A stretch of 6,148 nt of DNA from Cocleimonas sp. (GCA_023146675.1 JAGLBQ010000210.1:1-6148), one strand, 5' to 3'; positions 1 through 5,958 are shown, counted from the stretch's first letter. The notes: generated by a model not told the origin, from the letters alone. Made by a program: numbers and translations.

Positions 1-288
1 CATCATCCAGAAGGTGATTTTGCTTGTATTGATGGACGATTAAATCAGCATGATAATCCTAAATATACCTTTAGTGGCATTGGCTATTATCAGCCTGAGT
101 TATTTATCCCCATGCGTGAGAAAATCAGGCAGGAGAATATTCCTAAGCAACAGCCAATCGGTAAATTATTGCGAACAATAATGGACAATGGTTTGGTATC
201 AGGGGAATATTTTACAGGAGAGTGGCGTGATATAGGAACGCCTGAACGTTTGTTGGAACTTGATAGGGATTTAAAAAATCTCCCGTAA
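1..288 (+). CDS. murU: N-acetylmuramate alpha-1-phosphate uridylyltransferase, C-terminal 95 residues (5' end outside window)
   Basis: Frame 1 is open from the first base to TAA at 286-288 and encodes the last 95 residues of a nucleotidyltransferase. Visible landmarks are an HHPEGDF opening, then YTFSGIGYYQPELF, and the terminal block GEYFTGEWRDIGTPERLLEL. The W-x-DIGTPERL ending is characteristic of the NDP-sugar pyrophosphorylase fold, and the whole C-terminus resembles the MurU subgroup. In that family MurU transfers UMP from UTP to MurNAc-1-phosphate, giving UDP-MurNAc in the cytoplasmic peptidoglycan recycling route that bypasses de novo synthesis and fosfomycin. The catalytic N-terminal G-x-G-x-R loop lies outside the window, so the subfamily call rests on the C-terminus. 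A related glucose-1-phosphate or mannose-1-phosphate nucleotidyltransferase is the main alternative. The gene is convergent with the phosphatase gene and ends just before a shared terminator. Confidence 0.82.
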   Translation, partial: HHPEGDFACIDGRLNQHDNPKYTFSGIGYYQPELFIPMREKIRQENIPKQQPIGKLLRTIMDNGLVSGEYFTGEWRDIGTPERLLELDRDLKNLP

Positions 289-294
289 AAAATA

Positions 295-334
295 AAGGCA
301 CGCTAAGAAAATAGCTTATCTTCTTGCGTGCTTT
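295..334. terminator. Probable bidirectional rho-independent terminator between convergent genes
   Basis: GCACGC (298-303) plus AAGAA (305-309) pairs with TTCTT (321-325) plus GCGTGC (326-331), with one bulged T and an 11-nt loop. The flanking A/T pairs lengthen the stem to 295-334. Read on the minus strand, the stem is followed by CTTTATTTTTTAC, a good U-tract, so it should end the rne-phosphatase transcript. On the plus strand it is followed by the weaker TTTGCATCTTT and could also serve murU. The minus-strand U-tract overlaps the murU stop codon. Confidence 0.7.
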
Positions 335-357
335 GCATCTTTACGAGAGGTATTTAA

Positions 358-840
358 TCAACCAAAATATTTTTCTTGTATATGCGCTAATAACCCATCA
401 GATGCCGCTTCTACCATTTTAAAGACATTTTCAAAGCCATTGCCTCCGCCATAATAGGGATCAGGCACATCATCATTATCCCAGTCAGGCGCAAATTGCA
501 TAAATCGATAGACTTTATGCTGCAAATCATTTGCGGCTAAGCGCTTTAAATCAGCATAATTTGAGCTATCCATTGCAATAATATAATCGAAATGCTCAAA
601 ATCTTCTTTTTTCACTTTCTGCGCGCGTTGATGGGATATATCAACGCCATTTTCCAGTGCGGTTGCCTGCGAGCGTGGATCAGGTGATTCACCTACATGA
701 TAAGCATGCGTGCCCGCAGAGTCGGTCAATATCTGCTGGCTTAATCCTTTAGAGTCAACTCGTTGCTCAAAGACACCATGTGCAGTGGGTGAGCGGCAGA
801 TATTGCCCATGCAAACGAATAATACGTTGATACTCTTCAT
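358..840 (-). CDS. Low-molecular-weight protein-tyrosine phosphatase
   Basis: This 160-residue cytoplasmic protein has the normal length for the LMW-PTP family. The P-loop lies at the N-terminus: V9-C10-M-G-N-I-C15-R16-S17-P18, the C-X5-R-S signature, with C10 the expected nucleophile and R16 the phosphate-binding arginine. The C-terminal DPYY motif supplies the general acid D127 and is followed by a typical GGGNGFENVFKMVEAA helix. These enzymes dephosphorylate phosphotyrosine via a cysteinyl-phosphate intermediate; in bacteria the known partners are often BY-kinases of polysaccharide export or arginine/tyrosine phosphoproteins. No kinase or exopolysaccharide gene is visible here, so the substrate is unknown. 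ATG at 838-840 is chosen because the P-loop begins at residue 9 as usual and GAGG (848-851 on the plus map) lies 7 nt upstream. The gene starts 2 bp after the rne stop, so expression probably depends on rne. The family could include an arsenate reductase of the same fold, but DPYY and the P-loop sequence favour a phosphatase. Confidence 0.95.
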   Translation of the reverse strand: MKSINVLFVCMGNICRSPTAHGVFEQRVDSKGLSQQILTDSAGTHAYHVGESPDPRSQATALENGVDISHQRAQKVKKEDFEHFDYIIAMDSSNYADLKRLAANDLQHKVYRFMQFAPDWDNDDVPDPYYGGGNGFENVFKMVEAASDGLLAHIQEKYFG

Positions 841-842
841 TT

Positions 843-3800
843 TTAATCCTCAGTTTTAGCTGTTTCTGAAGGATTATCAGAATCTTTTTTGGTATCCGTC
901 TTCACTTGCTTTACTGGCTTAGCATCGTCAGAATCTTTTATAGTCTCTGCTTTGCTTTCTTTCGCTGGTTTGCTGGCTTTTTCTGCCTCCTTCTTTGTTT
1001 CAGTATTAGACTCTTTCGCTGCTGGCTTGGGAGTCTTGACAGAGTCTTTTTTTACAGCAGGTTTAATCTCTTTAACAGGCGCAGGCTTAGCAGCTTTTTC
1101 CACATCGTTGTTCTCTGTGGTGCTAATCACTTTTGCTGGTTTGGTCTCTTTTGTCGAATCCTTTTTTGCAACCGTTTGAGCTTTCTTGGCTGGTTTAGAT
1201 GCCTTTTCAGATTCTTTTTTAGCGACTGTCTTAGCCTTGGTGGTTCTTTTCCTTGTGACAGGCTTACTTTTTTTAGACGATGTATCGGGTGCTTTTTTTA
1301 CTGTTCTTGTTGCATTTTCGCCCTCTTCAGGATCTTTCACGGCCGCTTTTTCTGTTGGTTTTTCGTTAACTTTCGTGTCCATTTCCTTTTTAGGTGTGTG
1401 AGTCTTTGATACTGTTTTCGTTGCTACTTTTTTCTTTGTTGTAACAGGCTTTTTGCGAGCAGGTTTTGTTTGTTTCTCTACTTTTGGCGTTTTATTACTA
1501 CTAGTGTCCGCAGATACTTCTTTGCTTGTCTCCGTTGTTTCGTTTTTAGCCTCTGTTTTGTTAGGTGTTGATTTATCCTCTGCACTATCTGTAGTAGATG
1601 TTGAAGCTTTTGTACTGCTATTTGCTTTGCTCTTTACGGCAGAAGAACGTTTTGTCGTCGTTTTTCTAGTCGTTGTTGTTGCTTTTTTTACAGGTACGGA
1701 TTTCTTTTTACTTGGCGTAGTCTTAGCTTTTTCAGTAGGCTTATTTTCAGTATTAGCACTAACCGTTGTTTCTTTTTTACTCTCTTTGCTATCAGTGGGC
1801 TTTACTGCTGTCGTCTTGCTATTTGTTGTTTTTCTCCGTGTTGTGGTCGTCGTTGGTTTACTAGTGGCTTTTGGCTTATCATCTGTCGTGGGTTTACTAG
1901 CCGACTCCTTAGTCTCGGAAACGGTTGTCGTGGATGGCTTTTTAGCAGACGTTTTATTCGCAGTGTTCGTTTTTTCTGATTTGGCAGTCGGTATTGTTAC
2001 CTTGGTATCAACACTTTTCTTGCTAGTCGCCTTTTTTCTCCGTGTAGTGGTTGTTTTAGCAGGCTTTTTTGCTACTTCTTTGGCAGGTGTGGTTTCACTT
2101 TTAGTTGATACGGCTGCATCTGAGGGTTTATCAACAGGGTCAGCTGTCTGTTTTTTTACTGATGAGGCTTCGATACCTGCGCCACTATTGCTGGCAGTTT
2201 GCTTTTTTTGTGTTGTTGTTTTTGGGTTTGTAGATTTAGCATTAGACTCCTTTACATCAGGCTTATCGGTCTCAATTTTCTTTTCAGCACTTTTCTTGGT
2301 ATCAGGCTTTTTATCAGCAGGTACTTCTTGCTTTGCACTCACCTTTGTTTCAGATTTATCCGTTGCCTTACGGGCTGTGCTCGGTTTTTTTGTTCCCTTG
2401 CTTTTATCATTCTGATCAGATTTTTTAGCTTGTGTTTCGCTTGGTTTAGCGCTGACCTCTTGCGTATCCACTGCTGTAAAGGCTGCTTTTTTCTTAGTGG
2501 TTGTTTTCTCGCTTGATTTTTTAGGCTTGGAAGCGGATGGAATAAAGATTTCTAATGGTGCTTGATCATCATACTCAGGTGTTTGTATAAACTCTTTCTT
2601 ATTTGTATTTATTGGCTTATTTGTTGATTTATCTTTTGCGCTAGGAATATGAATCGCTGGCATGTTTACGCGTGGTTTTTGATGCGTATGTTTACTCTCT
2701 TGAGTGACTGATTGTGGTGTTTTTTCATTAGCTTTAGTTTGATTCTGCTTGGCATTATTATTTGCCTGCTTATCATTGTATTGCTTATGAGCTGTTTGCT
2801 TGCCCGAGTGCTTATTCTTCTGTGTATTGACAGGCTGCTTGTTATTCTGCTGCCTATTTTTAGTGTGAGCAGTCTGATTGCCTTGCTGTTTATTCTGTTG
2901 TTGATTTTGCTGCTGTTTATTAGCCGTCTTAGTATTACTGTTCTGCTGGTGTGACTGCTGATTATTTTGTTGGCGCTGATTGCCTTTCTGCTGATTGTTA
3001 TTTTGGCGGTTGTTATTGCGACGTTGATTATTATTTCTTCGAGTATTCTGTTTGTTGCGAGGGTTATTATTAGCCTGTCTATTTTGTTGCTTATTTGATG
3101 CTGGTTTTTCCTCTTTTACATCCTTTTTTGGCTCCTCAGTCACTGTCTTGCTGCCAAATAATCCACCAAAAATACGTTGGATTAATCCAGGGGGTGATTT
3201 CTCTGCTTGAGGAGTAGGGGAAGGTGTGGCGGGCGTAACATTGCTAACAGCCGCTTGTATAGGCTCTTGATTGCCTTCAACCTGCTTAACGCTATCTAAC
3301 TGCTCAGGAGGTTTAACAATTTGCTTATAACTGCGTGTATCTCCATTCTCAGCATCTTCCTCTTTAATGCGTTGAATTTCATAATGAGGTGTTTCTAAGT
3401 GATGATTGGGTAATACAGTCAGTTTAATTTCATGATGCGCTTGAATGTTAGCCAATGCCTTGCGCTTCTCATTTAATAAGAAGGATGCAACATGCACAGG
3501 TGTTTGTGCGATTACCTCATGTGTTCCATCTTTCATTGCCTCCTCTTCAATCAAGCGCATAATGGAAAGTGCCAAGGATTCAACGCCACGAATCGTACCC
3601 TGACCGCTACAGCGTGGGCAAACCAGTTGGCTCGATTCGCCAAGAGAAGGGCGTAGGCGCTGGCGTGACATTTCAAGCAGACCAAAGCGAGAAATTCGTC
3701 CTACTTGAACACGTGCGCGATCCACTTTTAATGCAGACCGTAAACGATGCTCAACTTCACGTTGATTGCGGTTTGGTAGCATATCAATAAAATCAATCAC

Positions 3801-4829
3801 GACTAGTCCCCCTAAATCACGTAGACGCAATTGTCTTGCAACTTCATCTGCGGCTTCAAGGTTTGTATTCAATGCGGTTTCTTCAATGCCTGCACCTTTA
3901 GTGGCGCGTGCAGAGTTAACATCAATAGAAATCAAGGCTTCAGTATGGTCAATAACAATTGCCCCACCAGAGGGAAGTGTTACTTCACGGTGAAAAGCAG
4001 ACTCAATTTGATGTTCAACTTGATAGCGGCTAAATAGAGGAACAGGGTCAGTATAATGCTTTAATTTACGCAGGTTATGCGGCATAACTGCTTGAATAAA
4101 ATCATGAGCTTGATTGTATACTTGCTCATTATCAATCAATATTTCACCAATATCCTTGCGGAAGTAATCACGCAAGGTACGGATAATAACATTGCTTTCC
4201 TGATATAAAAGGACAGGGGGTTTATGTTGCGTATTGGCAGTGGTAATGGCTTCCCAGAGGGTTAGCAAATATTCTAAATCCCACGTTAGTTCTTCTAACT
4301 CTCGTCCAACACCCGCAGTGCGTACAATTGCTCCCATGCCTTCTGGGATATTCAGTTGCTGTAAAATTTTACGAATTTTGTGACGATCTTCACCATTAAT
4401 GCGTCGGGAGACACCGCCAGCACGTGGATTATTCGGCATTAAAACCAGATAACGACCTGCGAGGCTAATTTGTGTTGTTAGCGCAGCACCTTTATTGCCA
4501 CGCTCTTCTTTATCAACCTGAATAAGAACTTCTAAGCCTTCCTTGATAACCTCTTTAATGGAAGGACGCCCAGAAATATTCTTCCCTTTTGTGTCCCAGT
4601 ATTCGCGGACAATCTCTTTAAAGGGTAAAAAACCATGGCGATTAGCGCCATAGTTAACAAATGCTGCTTCAAGACTTGGCTCAACACGGGTAATGGTGCC
4701 TTTATAAATATTAGATTTTTTCTGTGCTCGGAAGGGATGCTCTATATCAAGGTCATAAAGGTATTGTCCATCGACCATTGCAACACGGATTTCTTCTGGC
4801 TGGGTTGCATTTATTGCTATTCTTTTCAT
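843..4829 (-). CDS. rne: Ribonuclease E with extended low-complexity C-terminal scaffold (1328 aa)
   Basis: RNase E is the single-strand endonuclease that initiates mRNA decay and processes rRNA and tRNA; its C-terminal half scaffolds the degradosome at the inner membrane. The start MKRIAINATQPEEIRVA matches the E. coli N-terminus. The S1 domain spans about residues 35-120 (KSNIYKGTITRVEPSLEAAF). The 5'-sensor follows at about 120-215, with R170-T171 equivalent to E. coli R169/T170. The DNase I-like domain carries the metal ligands D303 (SIDVNSARATKG) and D346 (VIDFIDM), at exactly the E. coli numbers. The Zn-link C404-P-R-C407 is also at E. coli positions. The small domain ends near residue 500. 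PPGLIQRIFGGLFGSK (546-561) is the segment A membrane-binding amphipathic helix. After it come a Q/N/R-rich block (579-700), two IxIPSA motifs (726-731 and 761-766), and a Lys/Thr/Ser/Pro/Ala tail (770-1328). The total exceeds E. coli (1061 aa) by about 270 residues, and no E. coli-like enolase or PNPase microdomain is recognisable. Its scaffold rules out RNase G. A ribosome-binding site AGGAA (4841-4845) precedes the start by 11 nt. Confidence 0.98.
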   Translation of the reverse strand: MKRIAINATQPEEIRVAMVDGQYLYDLDIEHPFRAQKKSNIYKGTITRVEPSLEAAFVNYGANRHGFLPFKEIVREYWDTKGKNISGRPSIKEVIKEGLEVLIQVDKEERGNKGAALTTQISLAGRYLVLMPNNPRAGGVSRRINGEDRHKIRKILQQLNIPEGMGAIVRTAGVGRELEELTWDLEYLLTLWEAITTANTQHKPPVLLYQESNVIIRTLRDYFRKDIGEILIDNEQVYNQAHDFIQAVMPHNLRKLKHYTDPVPLFSRYQVEHQIESAFHREVTLPSGGAIVIDHTEALISIDVNSARATKGAGIEETALNTNLEAADEVARQLRLRDLGGLVVIDFIDMLPNRNQREVEHRLRSALKVDRARVQVGRISRFGLLEMSRQRLRPSLGESSQLVCPRCSGQGTIRGVESLALSIMRLIEEEAMKDGTHEVIAQTPVHVASFLLNEKRKALANIQAHHEIKLTVLPNHHLETPHYEIQRIKEEDAENGDTRSYKQIVKPPEQLDSVKQVEGNQEPIQAAVSNVTPATPSPTPQAEKSPPGLIQRIFGGLFGSKTVTEEPKKDVKEEKPASNKQQNRQANNNPRNKQNTRRNNNQRRNNNRQNNNQQKGNQRQQNNQQSHQQNSNTKTANKQQQNQQQNKQQGNQTAHTKNRQQNNKQPVNTQKNKHSGKQTAHKQYNDKQANNNAKQNQTKANEKTPQSVTQESKHTHQKPRVNMPAIHIPSAKDKSTNKPINTNKKEFIQTPEYDDQAPLEIFIPSASKPKKSSEKTTTKKKAAFTAVDTQEVSAKPSETQAKKSDQNDKSKGTKKPSTARKATDKSETKVSAKQEVPADKKPDTKKSAEKKIETDKPDVKESNAKSTNPKTTTQKKQTASNSGAGIEASSVKKQTADPVDKPSDAAVSTKSETTPAKEVAKKPAKTTTTRRKKATSKKSVDTKVTIPTAKSEKTNTANKTSAKKPSTTTVSETKESASKPTTDDKPKATSKPTTTTTRRKTTNSKTTAVKPTDSKESKKETTVSANTENKPTEKAKTTPSKKKSVPVKKATTTTRKTTTKRSSAVKSKANSSTKASTSTTDSAEDKSTPNKTEAKNETTETSKEVSADTSSNKTPKVEKQTKPARKKPVTTKKKVATKTVSKTHTPKKEMDTKVNEKPTEKAAVKDPEEGENATRTVKKAPDTSSKKSKPVTRKRTTKAKTVAKKESEKASKPAKKAQTVAKKDSTKETKPAKVISTTENNDVEKAAKPAPVKEIKPAVKKDSVKTPKPAAKESNTETKKEAEKASKPAKESKAETIKDSDDAKPVKQVKTDTKKDSDNPSETAKTED
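848..851 (-). promoter_or_regulatory. Shine-Dalgarno of the phosphatase gene inside the rne stop region
   Basis: On the minus strand the end of rne reads ACT GAG GAT TAA, followed by AA and ATG of the next gene. GAGG sits 7 nt before that ATG, so ribosomes ending on rne cover the initiation site. This arrangement normally gives translational coupling. It also supports ATG at 840 as the true start. Confidence 0.65.
900..1229 (-). repeat. Degenerate ~18-residue KPA repeat array in the RNase E C-terminus
   Basis: Residues 1201-1310 contain a repeating unit of the form xxKK(D/E)SxKxxKPAK. Lys-Pro-Ala/Val marks recur at residues 1212, 1230, 1248, 1268, 1287 and 1304, giving spacings of 18, 18, 20, 19 and 17 residues (about 54 bp). 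An extra KPA lies at 1256. The clearest adjacent pair is TVAKKESEKASKPAK (1201-1215) and TVAKKDSTKETKPAK (1219-1233). The pattern resembles histone-H1-like or AlgP-like lysine-rich tails and suggests growth by duplication. Confidence 0.7.
1641..2063 (-). repeat. Dispersed Thr-run/Arg-Lys repeats in the RNase E tail
   Basis: Within residues 923-1063 three copies of a basic motif, KxTTTTxRRK-like, recur: KTTTTRRKKA (925-934), KPTTTTTRRKT (991-1001) and ATTTTRKTTTK (1050-1060). Weaker relatives are at 775-782 (EKTTTKKK region), about 1129-1135 and about 1190-1199. Copies are roughly 60-80 residues apart, separated by Ser/Glu/Asp-containing linkers. Such basic patches are plausible RNA-contact sites; that role is inference. 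Confidence 0.6.
2730..3095 (-). other. Q/N-rich, arginine-patched segment of RNase E (AR1-like position)
   Basis: Residues 579-700 are dominated by Gln and Asn with Arg/Lys clusters, for example RRNNNQRRNNNRQNNNQQ near 597-614. The block begins about 18 residues after the segment A helix, the same place as the arginine-rich RNA-binding region of E. coli RNase E. By position and basic charge it is a likely RNA-binding segment. The Q/N bias is prion-like and could promote condensation; that is inference. Confidence 0.6.
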
Positions 4830-4833
4830 TTGG

Positions 4834-4857
4834 TTAACGTTTCCTGTTAAGTAACAG
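4834..4857 (-). promoter_or_regulatory. rne ribosome-binding site with two mutually exclusive small hairpins
   Basis: On the minus strand the rne leader ends with AGGAA, 11 nt before ATG. Hairpin A pairs CTGTT with AACAG across ACTT (4857 to 4844); its 3' arm takes part of the Shine-Dalgarno. Hairpin B pairs TTAAC with GTTAA (4850 to 4834) and displays AGGAA in its loop. The two use the same bases and cannot form together. Both stems are short and AT-rich, so a regulatory role is only a possibility. RNase E of E. coli autoregulates through its own leader, which makes the idea reasonable. Confidence 0.35.
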
Positions 4858-4860
4858 CCG

Positions 4861-4875
4861 AGGAAGTTTCTTCCT
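4861..4875 (-). promoter_or_regulatory. Small perfect hairpin in the rne leader
   Basis: AGGAAG (4861-4866) and CTTCCT (4870-4875) form a perfect 6-bp stem around a three-base loop, 32 nt upstream of the rne start codon. On the rne strand it contains ACAGGAA, the same heptamer found at the real ribosome-binding site (4841-4847), so it may be a decoy or a duplicated site. Confidence 0.4.
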
Positions 4876-4919
4876 GTACGTTCGCCAGTAATCAGTATGC
4901 TAATAGAGTCATAATGCGT

Positions 4920-4961
4920 GCCTCTTCTTAATCATCAATAAATTGAAGACTAAGAAGAGGC
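4920..4961. promoter_or_regulatory. Perfect 11-bp inverted repeat upstream of rne
   Basis: GCCTCTTCTTA (4920-4930) is perfectly complementary to TAAGAAGAGGC (4951-4961), with a 20-nt loop that itself holds TCAAT/ATTGA. It lies 91 nt upstream of the rne start. If the transcript begins upstream of it, this is a stable leader stem-loop, comparable in place to the rne 5'UTR hairpins of E. coli. Read on the plus strand it is followed by TTTATT and could act as a weak terminator, but no plus-strand gene precedes it. Confidence 0.6.
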
Positions 4962-5143
4962 TTTATTGCGTAATATATTTGAGTCAATAAGATAAAAAAC
5001 AGCACTCTAATAGGAGAGGTAGCTGAAATAATGGTGTTGTAGTATTTCCTTTTAATAACCTTATTTAATACTGGGGACTTGTTAAAAGTGTTTATTGAAA
5101 GGTTTGTTTAAAATGGAACGGGTTTATTATCTCGATAATTACC

Positions 5144-5200
5144 ACTTAGACTCATTTAAGTGTTCATACTTTATAGGTACGAACGCTTGCAGGTCTAAGT
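5144..5200. repeat. Long imperfect stem-loop, about 20 base pairs
   Basis: The outer stem is ACTTAGAC (5144-5151) with GTCTAAGT (5193-5200), a perfect 8 bp. After a small internal loop, AAGTGTTCATAC (5158-5169) pairs with GTACGAACGCTT (5177-5188): 12 positions with one A/C mismatch and one G/T wobble on either strand. The terminal loop is seven bases, TTTATAG. A 57-nt fold of this length is unlikely to be accidental. It could be a small-RNA or leader fold, or a palindromic repeat. No family is recognised. Confidence 0.55.
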
Positions 5201-5304
5201 ATCAAAGCAAATTAAGCAAAATTTCTAATCATACTCAGTGATGCGTAAAAGAACAGGCTAACTATTGTTTGTTATTGTTCTTCAAAACATTTGAGGATTA
5301 GATT

Positions 5305-5406
5305 GTGTATCGTTTATTAAATTCTATTTGTTTACTGAATACTGCCAAAGAGGCTGTAGTTGCTTGTGGTGTATGCTCTACAAAACAAGCCATTAGTATT
5401 CTATGA
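5305..5406 (+). CDS. Possible 33-residue small protein, GTG start, unrecognised
   Basis: GTG at 5305 follows TGAGG by 8 nt and opens 33 codons to TGA at 5404-5406; a stop in frame lies just upstream at 5299-5301. The peptide begins (M)YRLLNSICLLNTAKEA and includes a C-G-V-C pair near residues 21-24. I do not recognise it. An ORF this short is expected by chance in such DNA, and only the ribosome-binding site supports it. It ends at the base of the hairpin at 5405-5456. Confidence 0.15.
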   Translation: MYRLLNSICLLNTAKEAVVACGVCSTKQAISIL

Positions 5407-5456
5407 AAATAGTGATAAAATAAACCAAACTATTGGATAGTTTAATCACCATTTTC
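5405..5456. repeat. Long two-part stem-loop
   Basis: GAAAATAGTGAT (5405-5416) pairs with ATCACCATTTTC (5445-5456) in 11 of 12 positions (A/C mismatch at 5411/5450). Inside it AAACTAT (5427-5433) and ATAGTTT (5437-5443) form a perfect 7-bp hairpin with TGG loop. No uniform T-tract follows, so it is not a typical rho-independent terminator. Its nature, structured RNA or palindromic repeat, is unknown. Confidence 0.5.
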
Positions 5457-5540
5457 GCATTTCCGTCTGTTTGTCATTTCGACCAGTACGGGGTTTGAAA
5501 AATTTTGAGAGGTTGAATGGATATATTCCAAATTCTCAGT

Positions 5541-5568
5541 GAATTGATTACGCCTTAGCAATCAATTC
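5541..5568. repeat. Perfect 9-bp inverted repeat
   Basis: GAATTGATT (5541-5549) and AATCAATTC (5560-5568) are perfect complements around a 10-nt loop containing GC/GC that may pair further. It is followed by GAGTTAGTTATTTCT, T-rich but not a proper U-tract. It could be an operator, a weak terminator or part of a structured transcript. Confidence 0.45.
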
Positions 5569-5645
5569 GAGTTAGTTATTTCTACGCTTATCATCCTGAA
5601 ATTTACCTCTAGGTAATTAACAAGCAGTAAAGCGACGCGCCAATA

Positions 5646-5673
5646 TATCAATAAGCTTGATTGTTATCAATAA
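5646..5673. repeat. Direct repeat TATCAATAA, two copies 19 bp apart
   Basis: TATCAATAA occurs at 5646-5654 and again at 5665-5673, start to start 19 bp. A related ATCAATAAA is found at 4934-4942. The spacing is near two helical turns, so it may be a paired protein-binding site. The IHF consensus WATCAANNNNTTR is not satisfied by either copy. In AT-rich DNA this may be chance. Confidence 0.3.
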
Positions 5674-5760
5674 ATATTAGGAATAGGCTGTAAAATTAAT
5701 TGGTTTTGTTAAGGTTTGTGTACTAATAGCCTTAGTAAATCAGCGCTTAGGAGGGTGCGC

Positions 5761-5784
5761 ATGAAACAATCTTCCGATTTCTAG
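5761..5784 (+). CDS. Possible 7-residue leader peptide MKQSSDF with perfect Shine-Dalgarno
   Basis: AGGAGG (5749-5754) lies 6 nt before ATG at 5761, the best ribosome-binding site in the window, yet the frame closes at TAG (5782-5784) after seven codons. GCGC at 5743-5746 and 5757-5760 can pair around the Shine-Dalgarno. Just after the stop, a hairpin forms at 5787-5827: ACCAAATAA (5790-5798) with TTGTTTGGT (5813-5821, one wobble), plus TGC/GCA at its base. A short translated ORF next to a hairpin resembles a regulatory leader, but no amino-acid run or U-tract identifies an attenuator. The next gene starts about 225 bp later. Confidence 0.3.
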   Translation: MKQSSDF

Positions 5785-5958
5785 TTTGCACCAAATAACA
5801 TTGATATTACCATTGTTTGGTGGCGCACAGCGATTAGTGGGGGAGACGTTTGATAGGGGTTTGTCCTGTTATCATATCAGGTAGTGAGACAATGCCAACG
5901 GCAAATAGAGATTTTAAGGATCTCCTGAGTCATTTTATAATCCTCAGTGGTAAGCAAC

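Noticed and set aside
1453..2415. Plus-strand 320-codon ORF with a Val/Leu/Phe-rich, membrane-protein-like product, and similar plus-strand ORFs at 889-1409, 2199-2516 and 2712-2954
   Set aside because: They are antisense to the rne low-complexity tail. Lys/Thr/Ser codons read backwards give Phe/Leu/Val/Ser without stops; there is no family match and rne is unmistakable on the other strand.
3569..4037. Plus-strand ORFs opposite the RNase E catalytic domain
   Set aside because: The minus strand encodes the conserved catalytic core with D303, D346 and the Zn-link; the plus frames are shadows.
843..4829. RNase G rather than RNase E
   Set aside because: RNase G lacks the segment A helix and the long C-terminal scaffold; both are present here.
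5144..5200. Integron attC site
   Set aside because: The outer arms read CTTAGAC and GTCTAAG; the conserved GTT/AAC triplets of attC cores are missing, and there is no integrase or cassette.
5113..5241. Plus-strand 42-codon ORF starting MERVYYLDNY
   Set aside because: The Shine-Dalgarno is weak and distant, the product is unrecognised, and the frame covers the 5144-5200 hairpin. Length is within chance for AT-rich DNA.
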